Below are positions 11,312-22,689 of a DNA stretch of 64,000 bases, in pieces. The DNA is taken from positions 930,001-994,000 of the forward strand of contig JARFIW010000658.1 in NCBI GenBank assembly GCA_036346225.1. The letters run 5' to 3'. Origin of the DNA: Platerodrilus igneus (lineage: Eukaryota; Arthropoda; Insecta; Coleoptera; Lycidae). Position numbers and translations under genes: made by a program. Each line of letters opens with the position of its first letter. Within the stretch, counting starts at the first letter, position 1. The notes beneath the pieces are model-generated. The model did no database searches. It was given only the letters and a program-made list of their open reading frames with translations, and was not told where the DNA came from.

Positions 11312-11812
11312 TAACGAAAACTCTATTTGTAATAACAACAGTTGTTTATTTTTAATAAACTGATTAAGCAAGCCTTTTCACAGCTCATAGTTACATTGGC
11401 ATTTGCTGAAAGCTCGCCAAACAAGTTATGTTCAGGTAATCGCTAACGGTACAATTACTAGCTTGTTATATTACGATGCTATCTATCGAGACACTATACT
11501 TAACTATCCAAGCACTAATTATTAGTTTATATTATCAATAGAATAATTTATATCAACACTAATTTATATCGACAGACAGTACACGGAATTTATGTCTCAT
11601 CTTTTAAACCTTCAAAATAGAACATATCGCAATCAAAGCTTAACCAGAACTCAACTAACTAACGCTCATCAAGGCAATTTATATATTATCCAATCGTTCT
11701 AATTACTTCGAGAACATACAAGAATATGCAAATAACATCTTGAACCTATGGTAATCTTTTAAAAAGTCTTGTACCTGCCAATCAAGAGATCTCGGACCGT
11801 AAGACATATCCA
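11312..11812 (-). repeat. diverged LTR-like copy A
   Basis: About 500 bp, related throughout to 13586-14097. Both start TAACGAAAACT.TATTTG and share AACAGTT.TTTATTT, TAATTTATATCAACA and GTACCTG.CAATCAA in order. On the minus strand the sequence has an AATAAA signal near its 3' end and a TATATAAATTG box, as in an LTR. The elements were probably two solo LTRs; no coding sequence lies between them. Confidence 0.55.
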
Positions 11813-13042
11813 TCATCTTTTGTGTACAAATGGTTCGTTTGCATTCCAATGTTTGTCAAAGACAGACCGATCGGCGCTACAATACTATTCCATCTAAGGT
11901 GGTTTTGTAGCATCAGGTAACGCTTAAAGGTATCGCTTAAAATCTATATCAAAACCCTTCAATTCTAAAAACAGGTAAAAATATATGCAATAAAACCTAT
12001 TATATTGGCTAATGACATTATTAAGAGGCTATTGGCTATTTGGAGTGACTGAAGTTTATTCAACGAAGATATGGCTTAATTAGCGTTCAAGTATATATTT
12101 TATAAAAAAAAAATGCATCAGTAGAACGTGCTGTTAGATAATTGAAGTCAGTTTTATCCTATTCCGAGGAAAATTCTTAATCAAGACATGCTATAATCTC
12201 ACATTTGTTAATGTTGGATAAACTGCGGTTAAACTAAAGGCGGCTGGCTCATTTGTTATAATTTAGGCGTACGTAATCCAGAATTGAATACCAAATTTTA
12301 TCAATATGAAACATATTCATTAATTTGTAAAGGCGTTCAAATTTATTTATTAATTTATTAGCATTTGAAATGCAGATGTTACGTACAGCACAGAAATAAG
12401 TAGTTTCGGGTTTTCAGATAATCCAAAAATTCTGTTTTTGAATCCGGAAGACGTATTCACAGCTCCTAATACATGGTGTAATATTACCCCCAGCAAGATC
12501 ATTAAGTACTCAAAATAGATTTAACTTTTTTATGACTCTCTTTCTGTTGTATATCGTCATTAACTTTTAGAAGCACATGTGGATTTTATAAAGTGTCAGG
12601 AGATTGTAGCAACCAAACGAATTTTTCACAGCATTATGAAACTGTAATGGCTGCATCATTACGTATTTACGAATTGTTTGAACAATAGTTTCTGTTGCAT
12701 AAACTGCACCAGTTTAAGTGGCGCCTCTGGCTGCGGTACATGGTTTTGCTTTTTGTTTTCTAATTGCCACTGAACGCTTGTTAACACTTCTTTAACACGA
12801 CACATGCTGGATACACCTAGACGAATTATTTGGACTACTATATAAGTGCCATGTGTGATTATTCTAAGAATTAAGAGGCGAGTGTGAACAGTCTTGCACA
12901 CATACGTACTTGAGAAATAAACATTTTTAATAAGCGCGAACAAAGTAGCGGTACTGTTCGAAAACAAGGCTTAACAATGCACAAAGGTATAAGCAGGTTG
13001 TAATGACAAATTAATAGGGTCTGGTCGATGTGTGTCTGTAAT
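11813..13042. other. no gene recognised, between the two LTR-like copies
   Basis: No Gag, Pol or transposase remnant was recognised. A 102-codon minus frame at 12659-12967 has no domain signal. Confidence 0.45.
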
Positions 13043-13150
13043 GTAGGGGGTTGTTACATACGCAATGCGTAACAAGTTAGAAAATTGTTTTATTGCTTAC
13101 ATAATAACGTTATTACAGCTTTCAACGTATGTCACAAGTCACCCCCTGCT
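13043..13150. repeat. short inverted-repeat unit, MITE-like
   Basis: The left end GTAGGGGGTTGTTACATACG and the right end, read on the minus strand as GGGGGTGACTTGTGACATACG, are imperfect inverted copies about 110 bp apart. The centre is AT-rich. This could be a very small non-autonomous DNA element; no target-site duplication was confirmed. Confidence 0.35.
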
Positions 13151-13585
13151 GCGATAAGACCCACGCTCGTTACATTAAACCTAAGAGAGGATTTGATAGT
13201 TTGATATATAAAAATGTTAAGCCACAAATATTAAATATTCTTGGGTATTAGCCACTCCAAAATCTATAACCCAATCATGTTTAGTTTAGGCAGCGTTATT
13301 AGTTATACTTTGCAGAGAGCATAGATTTTCAGAACAAGGAAGTCCATAACTTTTTTCATTGTACATTTCCCTTCGAGCACATTTGTATCAAAAATTATAA
13401 TCGTTTTCAATTTATCGCATTAGCTTTTCGAATTTTTGTATCTATAAATTCTATCAATTTCATAAAGCTTTTATTGATTTAAAATGTTTGGATACTTAAT
13501 CTTAGTCTTCATCGATTAAAGTTTGGAACAATTTGTAAACCTTAATTATCGTTGGTTAGCTTAACATAAAGGTGCAAGAGTATTC
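13151..13585. other. AT-rich spacer, nothing recognised
   Basis: No coding or RNA signal was seen. Confidence 0.45.
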
Positions 13586-14104
13586 TAACGAAAACTTTAT
13601 TTGCACTAGCAACAGTTCTTTATTTACAAACCTATTACACAAGCTCAACATTCGCAGCTACAACAAAATTTCTAAAAGATCACACAGTGATTTACTGTCA
13701 TCTAGTCGCTAACAGCACAAGTATAATCTTCTTAAACTACGATTCTATCTTCTTAATTAATTCAATTTCGAAGTAATACAATCGCACTAATTATTATAAA
13801 TAATTTATATCGAATAGGGTGATTTATATTAACAGTAGAGTAATTTATATCAACAATACACAAGTCTCATATTTTAAGGCTTTAAACTACAAGACGTCGT
13901 AATCAAATGTCGATCTGGAATAACTTGCAATATCTGTACATTCAAATTTATATACATTGCTGCCGAAGATTCTAGCACCTACACGAATTATGCAAATCGC
14001 ATTTTCAAGATTTCTACAAGAGCTCTAAATAACATCTCGAATGCGATATTTAAATACAAATTTTTGTACCTGTCAATCAAAGTTCATCCGAAAGGTGTAA
14101 CGCC
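13586..14104 (-). repeat. diverged LTR-like copy B
   Basis: Homologous to copy A at 11312-11812 in the same orientation, with AATAAA and TATA-like sites on the minus strand. Its distal end touches the LTR of the errantivirus-like element, so that element probably inserted next to or into the end of this older LTR. Substantial divergence from copy A implies considerable age. Confidence 0.5.
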
Positions 14105-14697
14105 AGATAGGTTTTGGGCCTTTTGGAGCGGCTTTTTAAAAAGGATTTTCCAACAAATTTCTTCCATCAAATATATTTTATACCGAAATTACAATTAATT
14201 TTAATTTACAAGTACGTTATATTTAATAACGTTTGGAGATCGAAATAATTCTAAGTTAAAATTCACTTTAATTTAATAAACTAATTAAAGCTAAATTATG
14301 GTTAGTAGCTTGAACAACCAACAATGTAAAAGTTGTAAAGCTCAACACTGACTGGCCATTTTGGGCTCTCGAGGGTATCTATGCTATCCCAGCCCCTCAC
14401 ATTACTTGGTGGGAACTGCAGAGATCATGTCTGCTATTTTCTTTATTCATGTATACAACACGAAGTAACAATCTTAATTCTAATAATTGCTATTTTATAA
14501 CCTACAGTGACCTGCACCTGCAGTATCACGTTACGTCTGGAATACAATGTTTGTTTCCGTTCTCACTGTCTGGCTTGTGAACTTTCATTAATCTCTTTCA
14601 AATATATCCTTCAATTTATACATTGTAAAAACCTAACTTAAGACTTAATAGTTTCATTTAATTACATATATATTCTAATTTGGTGAATATATAGCTC
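14105..14697 (-). repeat. 3' LTR of the errantivirus-like element
   Basis: About 590 bp. Its inner boundary is next to a purine tract (GGGAGGA on the minus strand), which fits a polypurine tract. Bases 14105-14285 match the 5' LTR remnant at 19590-19755. The part at about 14290-14530 matches the inverted fragment at 22380-22662 and the solo LTR at 49385. The minus strand has an initiator-like CCAGTCAGTG. Confidence 0.8.
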
Positions 14698-14729
14698 CTC
14701 CCGACGTAGATAAAAATTAAGGGGTTTAC

Positions 14730-15754
14730 TTAATTTTTGAAACTCATTGTTCCTAAGGATTCATTAATTATTTCTTTAATTGATTTTATTTCTGTGTCCA
14801 CATGACTAAAATTTCTTACTTTGTTTCTATATCTAAGATACATTTTGTACAATACGTACAAAGTTAATAAAATGATTACAATAATTAATAAAATTGTCCA
14901 AACACTGATATTGTCATAATGAATTTTTGGCACTTTTAATTTACTTAAATGTTCTTTGTAACTGTCTATTAACTTTACGGCTTGGTTGAGATCGTCTAGG
15001 TCTAGGTGTTACAGTTGCATTGATTTTTTGTTGATGTCGTCGTCTTCGGGTTGTGTTATCTTGAATTGTTGTTCCGGTAAATTTGCGAATATCTTCGTTA
15101 CTGTTGGATCTTGGTATACTCGAGTAATTTCGTTCTTCAATTTTAAATAACAGTCTTCTTATATGGTGATTACTTTACTTCCAGTTAATACTAAATTGTT
15201 TTCGTCTTGGTTGTAATGGGCGGTTGCTATTACTTCTTGTGGAAATACAGCAATCCATTTGTTGACCGTAACCTTTTGAATTTTCATACTCGTAATTTGT
15301 ACTGGTTTTGGATCACAATTCTCATAGTCATTAGAAAATCTTAACAATTGTACTTCACAGCGGTTATCTGCTTGAATAGCTGTTGTCGTTAATGATTGCA
15401 TAAATATTGGAAGGGTGTACTTCTTTGCATTTTTCATTGGTGAAGCCATACCTAAGTTCATTTAGGGAAAGCAACTTGGTTTTAGGAATAATTACTTGAT
15501 ACTTGCTAATAACTTTTACTATTAGTTATAAATGATCTAATTTTCAATAATTTATTTAATAAATCAATTGGTTCTACTATACTGTTGTAATTATGCATTT
15601 CTATCGCGTATTCTTTTCCGAATTTGGCTGTGTCTATTGATTGTTTCAGTCTGTAGTAATTGTCTCTAATTATATAAAATTCTTGTTTTAATTCTGTTAA
15701 ATCAAATTTCTGTGCGAATGTCCAATAATCTATTGTGTTTTGCATACTTCCCAA
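14730..15754 (-). pseudogene. Env-like gene remnant of the errantivirus-like element
   Basis: Three frames in order: an N-proximal piece (15506-15754), a middle piece with Cys residues and an IQKVTVNKWIAVF block (15159-15461), and a C-terminal piece (14730-14933) with one strong hydrophobic segment (about residues 13-33) and a short basic/acidic tail. The position after integrase and the C-terminal membrane anchor match Env glycoproteins of errantiviruses. Frameshifts and stops between the pieces make it non-functional. The family assignment rests on position and general resemblance. Confidence 0.65.
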
Positions 15755-15795
15755 TTTTACTGGTAGTATACCGGGGTTGTTTTTAATGTCTTTGA

Positions 15796-16790
15796 CTAAT
15801 ATGTCGTCGTCCGTTCTACCTGGGTGGAAGTTGACGGCAAGGGTGATGGCTGTACATCTGAAATTACAGGGTGTCTTAAATTCTTTAAGTGAATATATTT
15901 TACTATTTTTCCGTTGTCTACTACTGCTACATTTTTATCTGATATCCTTTTGATTTTAAACCGACCTAAATTTCTGGGGGTTGTTTTGTATCTTTTGCTT
16001 GTAAAATTTTTCTCATACACGGTGTGTCCTATTAAAAATTTATTTATATCGGCATTCTTATTGCGGATCGTTGTAATGCGTTCTTTATCGTTATCTAATT
16101 TATTCTTTACATCGTCATAAGTTATTTTTAATTTTTCTTTATGGTCTTTAGCATATTATTGATATGCTTCTTTATTGTAATGTATATCGTAAGGGTTGCG
16201 GAAATCTGAGTGTCCTAATGTTAATTCTAGGGATGTAAAATTAGTTGATGAGTGGATCGTGTTGTTCTAAGCAATCAATGCGTATGACATTAAGTTCGTG
16301 ATATGTTCTTTCGTATAAGTTAACCATAATAGTCTGATTTGTTCTAATAAGGTTAGGTGTAATCTTTCGATTAATCCATTTGACTCCGGGTGATTCTCTG
16401 TTATAAAATGAATTTTTATTTTATGGAGTTCTAGGGCATTTTGTATTGTTTCATTTCTAAATTTGCTGCCATTATCTAAAGTTATTGTTTCTGGGGTACC
16501 GTAAAATGTAAAATATTGTAAGAATCCTTGGGTTACATCTATATTATTATTTGAAGTGATGGGTATTGCTTGGCCTACTTTGGTGAGTGCGTCTGCGATT
16601 ATTAAAAAGTTTTGCGCTTCTACTACCAGAGTATCTGCGTGTAATTTTTTAAAAGGTTCGTCGGGCGTTTTAGTTAACATTAAGGGTACTTTTGTGGATG
16701 ACCTGTCGTATTTTGCTTTGTCGCATAATTCACATTGGTTAATAAGATCTGTGGTTAATTCTTTCATGTCTTAAAGTAATATAGGTAATA
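15796..16790 (-). pseudogene. integrase remnant of the errantivirus-like element
   Basis: The piece 16267-16767 has the end of a zinc-binding domain (Cys12, Cys15) and the catalytic core. The acidic triad is visible as Asp45, Asp98 (in TLDNGSKF) and Glu134 (in HPESNGLIERLH), with the 35-residue spacing typical of retroviral integrases. The C-terminal piece 15796-16020 has the RFKIKRISDKNVAVV barrel-like segment. The gap 16020-16267 carries stops, so the gene is broken. Confidence 0.85.
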
Positions 16791-16851
16791 TAGGTATATT
16801 CTTTTAAATTTTAATTATTTGCTCCTTGTTATCGTCTTTAGTTATTTGAAT

Positions 16852-18340
16852 TTAATATATTTTTTTATCATCTGTTTTTGTATATTTTACTGGATTGGGC
16901 TTGGTTAAAACTTCGGTAACTATGAATTGATTTGATTTTATATCTATAGCTTCGTTTAAAATTTTAATTGCGGTTTTTGGTTCTTTGTTTTGTGTTGAGT
17001 GAATAGTGTCTATTTCTTCTGGGTCTTCTCTTATCTGTGTTTCGTCTACGTTACCCATAATTGATTCCGTTTCTGTTGCATTAAGTTAAATTCTGCTTAG
17101 TGCATCTGCGTTATTATTATAAATTCCTTTCTTGTATATAATTTCGTAGTCATATTCTTCTAGTCTAATCCTCCATCTGTAATTTTTAATTCGGTTCTTT
17201 GAGTTTGCATAACCATACTAATGGTCTATGGTCGGTGTATATGTAAAAATTTTTTCCTTAAAAATATGGTCTAAAATATTTTGTTGCCCAAATTATTGCT
17301 AATAGTTCTTTCTCAATTGTCCTGTACTTTTGTTCTGTATCGTTTAATGTTCTAGATGCGTAGCTGATTGGTTTACACTACCTACTTTTCCTTGGCTCAA
17401 TACTGCGCCTAATGCTACGTTCGATGTGTCGGTTGTTAATATAAATGGTTTTGAAAAATCGGGGTATTCTTGTATGGGTTGATTGTTAAGGATACATTTA
17501 ATTTTCTCTACTGCTTTGATAAATTTCTGGGGTGTGTTCGATCTTGTTGCCTTTCTTTAAACAATTTGTTTATGGTTTGGTTATTTGTGCGTAACATTTG
17601 ATGAATTTTCGGTAATAACCACCGAGTCTTAAAAATCCTTTAATTTCTTTATTAGTTTTGAATAGGGGGTAACTTAGTACTGCGTTCGTCTTATAGGGTT
17701 TGGCATAACTCCTTGTGGGGTTATTATGTGTCCTAAAAATGATACTTCCTTTTGTAAAAAATCGTTTTTGTCTAATTGGACCTTAAAATGAGCTTGTCTT
17801 AATCGTTCGAAAACTTTTCTTAATCTTTCGATGTGTTCTACGAGTGATGTCGAATATACAATTATATCGTCCAGGTACACAAAACATTTTTCGTTGTGTA
17901 TCCTTCTTAAAATGTTGTCCATAACTCTTTGAAAGGTGGCGGGTGCGTTCTTTTATCCAAACGGCATGCGTTTGTATTCATAGTGTCCTCTAGGTGTACT
18001 GAATGCTGTTTTAGTTGTGTCTTTCTCGTCCATCTCCACTTGGTGATATCCTCAGGTGAGGTTTAATGTCGAAAAATATTGACACTTTCCTAATTTACCT
18101 AAAATCTCGGTGATATTGGGTAGTGAGTATTTATCGTCTACCGTCTTGTCGTTTAATTTTCTATAATCGATAACCTTCGATATTTGCATTTGCCTGAGAC
18201 GTCTAATTTCTTCGGGACTATTAATACGGGGCTGTTCAATGGTGAATTTGAGTGTTGAATTACACCTTGCTTCAATAGGTCTGCTACCTGTCTATCTGCA
18301 TCTTCTTGACTTATGTTTGAGGTAGTCTATATGTTTTGGT
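16852..18340 (-). pseudogene. reverse transcriptase and RNase H remnant of the errantivirus-like element
   Basis: Read on the minus strand over several frames, the reverse transcriptase shows [35 protein letters not shown] and the catalytic YLDD box (about 17866-17877, in [12 protein letters not shown]). RNase H follows with [14 protein letters not shown] and YIYTDHRPLVWL. A 68-codon linker frame (16852-17058) precedes integrase. Domain order and motifs are clear Ty3/Gypsy Pol. Multiple stops show it is dead. Confidence 0.85.
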
Positions 18341-18427
18341 GAAAATTGGTTTATCGTCAGTTAATTCAATATTATGTTTCACTGTGTTGGTGAAAGTTAA
18401 AGGTATTCCTTCGCAATGGAACATATC

Positions 18428-19090
18428 TCAGTATTCGTAACATAAGTCTTTAATTGCTCTCTCTTTTTCGTAATTAATATCGTTATTAAAACGAATGCTA
18501 ATTAAATTTTCTTTTAACATCCTGTCGTGTTCTGTATGGTTGGAATCGTTTGCACATTCTTCGTCGATTTCTATCTCGCTAAAGTTTACTTCTTCTAAGT
18601 CTATCGGGTTTGTCAATGATAGTTCTATAAGGTAATCGTTTGAGTTTATAATCGTCGTAGTGGCCTAATTGTCTTTAATTTGTACTGATGTCGTGGGTGT
18701 TTCTACTCCGGGTTGAAATGAGATGTGGTTTATAATTCATACGTCGTCTTTTGAATTTACTAAAATCTTTATTTGTTTTTCTGTCCTGGATTCGATGGTG
18801 TATTTTTGCTCGGTTTGAATATTACTATTTTGAAATTTAATGACAATTTATCCGTGTTTTGTTTTTAATAATAGCTTTTTTATATCAATGTTTGCTCCTA
18901 ATTTTCTTAGAAGATCCATGCGTATTAATCCGTCGTACTTGTCGTTAAATTCAAAGATGCAAAATTTGTTTTTCATTTTTACGTTAATAGTTTTTGGTAG
19001 AAGTATGTTTGCTATAAATTGATGTAATGTCGTTTTGTGGGCTGATTTGATTTTAAAAGGTTCTCTTTCTACAAAATCTAAATAGTGTAT
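18428..19090 (-). pseudogene. N-terminal Pol (protease/linker) remnant
   Basis: The minus-strand frames upstream of the reverse transcriptase (for example 18428-18616, very acidic) read as the protease-to-RT region. A block MDLLRKLGANIDIKK, resembling the end of an aspartic protease domain, is followed by an acidic linker. The catalytic DTG/DSG box was not found, so the protease is truncated or too decayed to see. Confidence 0.55.
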
Positions 19091-19571
19091 TATGCATTGA
19101 AATTGTTTAATTATAGAAAATATGATAAGGATCTGTTTGAATAAATCTTTTCAGTAATAATTGCTGTAAATAAAAGAATTGCGTTCTAATTATACTTTAA
19201 AGTTTCAGACTTTGCTGAATAAATCGTTTCGTTTATCGTAATAGCTTGTAATAATTGTGCATATAAATACGTCTGTATAATAATAAGTTTTCTGAGTATA
19301 TTCTTTTCAGAAATGGTAATATTAATTGCGAGAATAAAAATAACGTATAAAAATTCCTTACTTAGCTAGTATCAATATTCAGTTGATGATGGTTATAAAA
19401 ATGAACTTTGGTACTAACAAGAGTTTGTTTGCCAGCTCCATTATTTTCTTTTCCTCTTTGTTTCTGGACTCCGTCTACTCTGCCCAGCTGGTTCCTTTTT
19501 TCCCGAATTAAAAATAGAGATTTAAGACCACCAGTTTTCTTGATTTTGGATTTTGCCAGTGCCCTTTTGGA
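19091..19571 (-). other. internal leader of the errantivirus-like element, no gag seen
   Basis: Only about 480 bp lie between Pol remnants and the primer-binding-like site. A gag gene of normal size would need well over 1 kb, and no Gag-like sequence was recognised. Confidence 0.55.
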
Positions 19572-19589
19572 ATCCTACTTGCTGCACCA
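19572..19589 (-). promoter_or_regulatory. primer-binding-site-like sequence
   Basis: Directly inside the 5' LTR boundary the minus strand reads TGGTGCAGCAAGTAGGAT. It begins TGG, as expected for the complement of a tRNA CCA end, and resembles the tRNA-Ser type primer site I associate with 17.6/297-like elements. The tRNA assignment is from memory. Confidence 0.5.
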
Positions 19590-19755
19590 GATAGGGTTTG
19601 GGCTTCTTGGAGCAGCTTATTAAAAAGATTTTCCAAAAAACTTCTTCTATCAAATTTATTTTATACTGAAATTACAATTAATTTTAATTTACAAGTACGT
19701 TATATTCAGTAACGTATAATTCTAAGTTGAAATTTACTTTAATTTAATAAACTAT
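19590..19755 (-). repeat. 5' LTR remnant of the errantivirus-like element
   Basis: Matches 14105-14285, including the TTTGGGC.TTTGGAGC and AATTTACAAGTACGTTATATT blocks. It stops abruptly at AATTTAATAAACTA. The continuation expected from the 3' LTR is absent here, but a matching piece lies inverted at 22380-22662. Confidence 0.8.
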
Positions 19756-19779
19756 CATTCATCATTTTGTTATCGACCT

Positions 19780-19920
19780 TACTTAAGGTCGGTTTGACGC
19801 AGCTCTAATTTCTTTTCTATTCTGTGCTAATCTAAAAAGCTCTACATACCCTTCACAACCTAAATTTCTAATAATTTGACTAATATAGTTTGGTCTAGGT
19901 CTTCCTATATCCTTCTATCT
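19780..19920 (-). mobile_element. RTE-type LINE, 3'-terminal fragment
   Basis: Nearly identical to the 3' end of the RTE copy at 20160-21045. Both encode, on the minus strand, the C-terminal VGCEGYVDLFRLAQNRKE-type segment and end AGCTGCGTCAAACC. Only about 140 bp remain, consistent with strong 5' truncation. Confidence 0.8.
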
Positions 19921-20159
19921 TTTTCCTATCTAGCTGGCTCTACATAGATATTAGCAACCTGGTTGTTAAAGAACTCTAACATGTTTACATGATTACCATT
20001 TATAAGGAAATGAAATATAACCTGGTTATCCGCTTCAAAAAGGAAAAGTGTTAAATTATATGTTATGGTAAGGCTTAAGCAACGAATCGCTGCCAACATG
20101 CCAGACAGCTAACCAATTGTGAGTCATGTCTTGGTGACATTTAGTTAACTGATTTTTAT
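19921..20159. other. spacer between two RTE 3' fragments
   Basis: No coding sequence was recognised. A (A/T)-rich stretch that reads as an A-rich LINE tail on the minus strand lies near 20155-20180. Confidence 0.5.
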
Positions 20160-21045
20160 TTTTTTTTGTTTTGTTTTCGAGCTTACTTAAAGTTGGTTTG
20201 ACGCAGCTCTAAATTCTTTTCTATTCTGAGCTAGTCTAAAAAGGTCTACATACCCTTCACAACCTACATCTCTAATAATTTGACTAATATAGCTTTGTCT
20301 AGGCCTTCCTACTCTATTTTTATTTGGTAGTCTATAATCTAAGACTTTACTAAATAGTCCCTCATGTCTTAACTGGTGCCCTATCATTCTATCTCTCCTG
20401 ACCTTCAATTGTTTTCACATACAGGGTTCCTCACCTATCCTTCTATAAACTTCCTCGTTTGTTACTCTATCTGTCCAACTAATCTTTAACATTCTCCTAT
20501 AACACCAAGTTTCAAAAGCTTCTATCTTTTTCTTATCTACTTCTTTAATTGTCCAAGTCTCACTACCGTATAGTAGAACGCTCCATACGTACGACTTTAA
20601 GAAACTTTTTCTATTATCTAAACTAATACTCTTAGCTATTAGTAAGTTTTTCTATTTAAAAACATTTTTCTAGTTTGAGCTATTCTAGCTACTATATCCC
20701 TTCTGCTACGTCCATCTTTTGTAATTATACTACCTAAATAGCAAAATTCATCTACCTCCTCTAACTCGGTATTACCTATTTTTAATTTTGGTTTAGAACT
20801 AGGCTGTAACTCACTTGTCATTATCTTTGTCTTTACTGAGTTAATTCTCATACTATAGTTACTCCGTAGTATCTCATCTAAAATATTTAAAAACTCTCCT
20901 AACTCTTTTTTAGACTCTGCTGTAATGGCTATATCATCTGCAAAACATAACATGTCTATTTTCTGTCCCTGTACACTAATACCTATCTCTTTTCTCTCTC
21001 TAGCTAAGTTTAAAGCATCCTCAATATAAACATTAAAAATCAAGG
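20160..21045 (-). pseudogene. RTE-type LINE, reverse transcriptase C-terminal half
   Basis: The minus-strand frame 20639-21043 has LIFNVYIEDAL, the catalytic box in MLCFADDIAI, a thumb region (NSVKTKIMTSE) and EEVDEFCYLGSIITKDG. The frame 20187-20408 is the C-terminus, with MIGHQLRHEGLFSKVLDYRL and an RPRQSYISQIIRDVGCEGY block. Both are characteristic of RTE/BovB-like LINEs, including the very short 3' UTR and A-rich tail. The element is 5'-truncated just before the LSPLIF box and has a frame break between the two pieces. Confidence 0.85.
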
Positions 21046-21059
21046 AACTATTCCACCTT

Positions 21060-22360
21060 TTCGGGGTTCCTGTGAAATCGCACGCCGATCAAGGCAGTAA
21101 TATTGAGTGAGCGTTATTTCAGAGTATGGCTGATACCGGAGGTGAGGAAGACCTGAACAACAGCATTGCACCCGCAATCGGAAGGTATAGAAAAACAAAT
21201 AAATCGCATTTTGGGAAATTACTTTTTTCCAGGTAATTTCCTAACATCAGCGAGGCTAAGACCAATATTTACATTTATTTTTAATAGCCTATCGATCTTC
21301 GGTTCATGAGAGCACTGGATAGACGCCTGCATGTGCTATGCAGAGACGCGTTATACGTCTAGCGTGTGATCGTGAGTTTGGGTGTACGGCCGGCGAGAAC
21401 TCCGTCGAGAAGCTCAAACGCAAGATGCACGACATGCATGGTGACGTTGGAAAAATATCTAGATCGCAAGCAATAGAATTAAAACCAAATATTATATTAA
21501 GGCGCAACGTTCTGTATTGTATTCGTAAGCTCCCAAAAGGAAGAACGATAGTGGTGCATCTTATCAGCTTAAAATCCTATGATAGCGATGACGCCGGTAA
21601 TCCGACGAACGGCAAGCACTGAGGCGAACAAACAGTTATGCTCGTGATAGTGAACAAAAGTCTGGACCGAGCTAGGATTGGTTCATGTCTCTGTACATCG
21701 GTACAGGCAAAGCAAGACTAGAGATTTAAGGTGATCTATTCGATGTACCATTGGAATACTCCCCTGTATATTGCTTAACAGCGGACTTCAATATGTCCCC
21801 AGGACCTGCTCGGGTGTTTCGAAATAAATTTGGTGGTCCGGATGAAGTTCGCCGACAACTACCAGAGGTTAAAAAGACAATACAGGTAAAGAACCAACAT
21901 CGAGACATCTATTACTTGATGACTAAGCAACAGTCTTCTGGTAAATCGGATTACCAGGATTAGTCAAAGGCGTTAGTGGACCTCAAGGATCAGATGATCG
22001 AGTTTGAAAACACGAAGTTGACAATGCCGAGAACCGGTTCTAGATTCGATGGGTTGGATTGTAGAGTGTTACGAAATATGCTAGAAGTATCATTCCAGAA
22101 AACCGGGTCCAAATTATAGTGTGTGGTTATAATCCTGTTGATGCCTGCTATGAAAAATGTTGATTGCTACTTCTTTCAACATAAGAAATACACAAATAGT
22201 TTCGACTGTCCTTACCGCCACAGGCACTTCCAACGTCTAGGTCACAGAGTGTTCTGTGACAACAGATGTAAGAGGGGGAGGGGGGAAAGCAATGTGGCAC
22301 CGCTTGGTCTACTTGTGATTACATTAGAAAGCAACAAACCGCCAGTGCACAAAAGCTGAT
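21060..22360 (+). pseudogene. unidentified decayed coding-like stretch
   Basis: Several plus frames follow one another, including 21338-21622 (94 codons), 21751-21963 (70) and 22123-22359 (78), with higher GC than the surroundings. A Cys/His-rich part (YFFQHKKYTNSFDCPYRHRH) is present but lacks a clear zinc-knuckle spacing. The setting among transposon fragments suggests an element remnant. No family was recognised, and the pieces may not belong together. Confidence 0.35.
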
Positions 22361-22379
22361 TGGGTGATCCCGCGGCGAG

Positions 22380-22662
22380 TTACAAATCCCCCAAATTAAA
22401 ATACTGCAGGTGCAGGTCATAGTAGATTATAAGACAGTAATTATTAGAATTAAGATTGTTACTTTGTATTGTATAAATGAATAAATAAGATAGCAGACAT
22501 GAGCTTTGCAGTTCCCATCAAGTAATGTGAGGGGCAGGGATAGCATAAATACCCTCGAGAGTCCAAGATGGCTAGTTAGTCTCAAGCTTTACAACTTTTA
22601 CATTGTTGGTTGTTCAAGCTACTCACCATAATTTAGTTTTAATTAGTTTATTAATCTTTAAT
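22380..22662 (+). repeat. errantivirus-type LTR fragment, inverted relative to the 14-19.7 kb element
   Basis: Reverse complement of about 14280-14530: shared blocks include CTGCAGGTGCAGGTCA, GTGAGGGGC.GGGATAGCAT, ACCCTCGAGAG and TTACATTGTTGGTTGTTCAA. It ends at TTAATTAGTTTATTAA, the same point at which the 5' LTR remnant (19590-19755) breaks, with an overlap of about 11 bp. Confidence 0.75.
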
Positions 22663-22689
22663 TTCTCGATTTCTATACCCTACGCTTCG

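Larger units (their letters stand above)
14105..19755 (-). mobile_element. errantivirus-like Gypsy LTR retrotransposon, decayed, gag missing
   Basis: On the minus strand the order is 5' LTR remnant, primer-binding-site-like sequence, protease/linker, reverse transcriptase, RNase H, integrase, Env and 3' LTR. This is the Ty3/Gypsy order with a third Env frame, as in insect errantiviruses of the 17.6/297 type. Only about 500 bp separate the primer site from the Pol remnants, so gag is essentially deleted. Stops and frameshifts break every frame. RTE sequence replaces the outer part of the 5' LTR. It is an immobile genomic relic. Confidence 0.85.
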
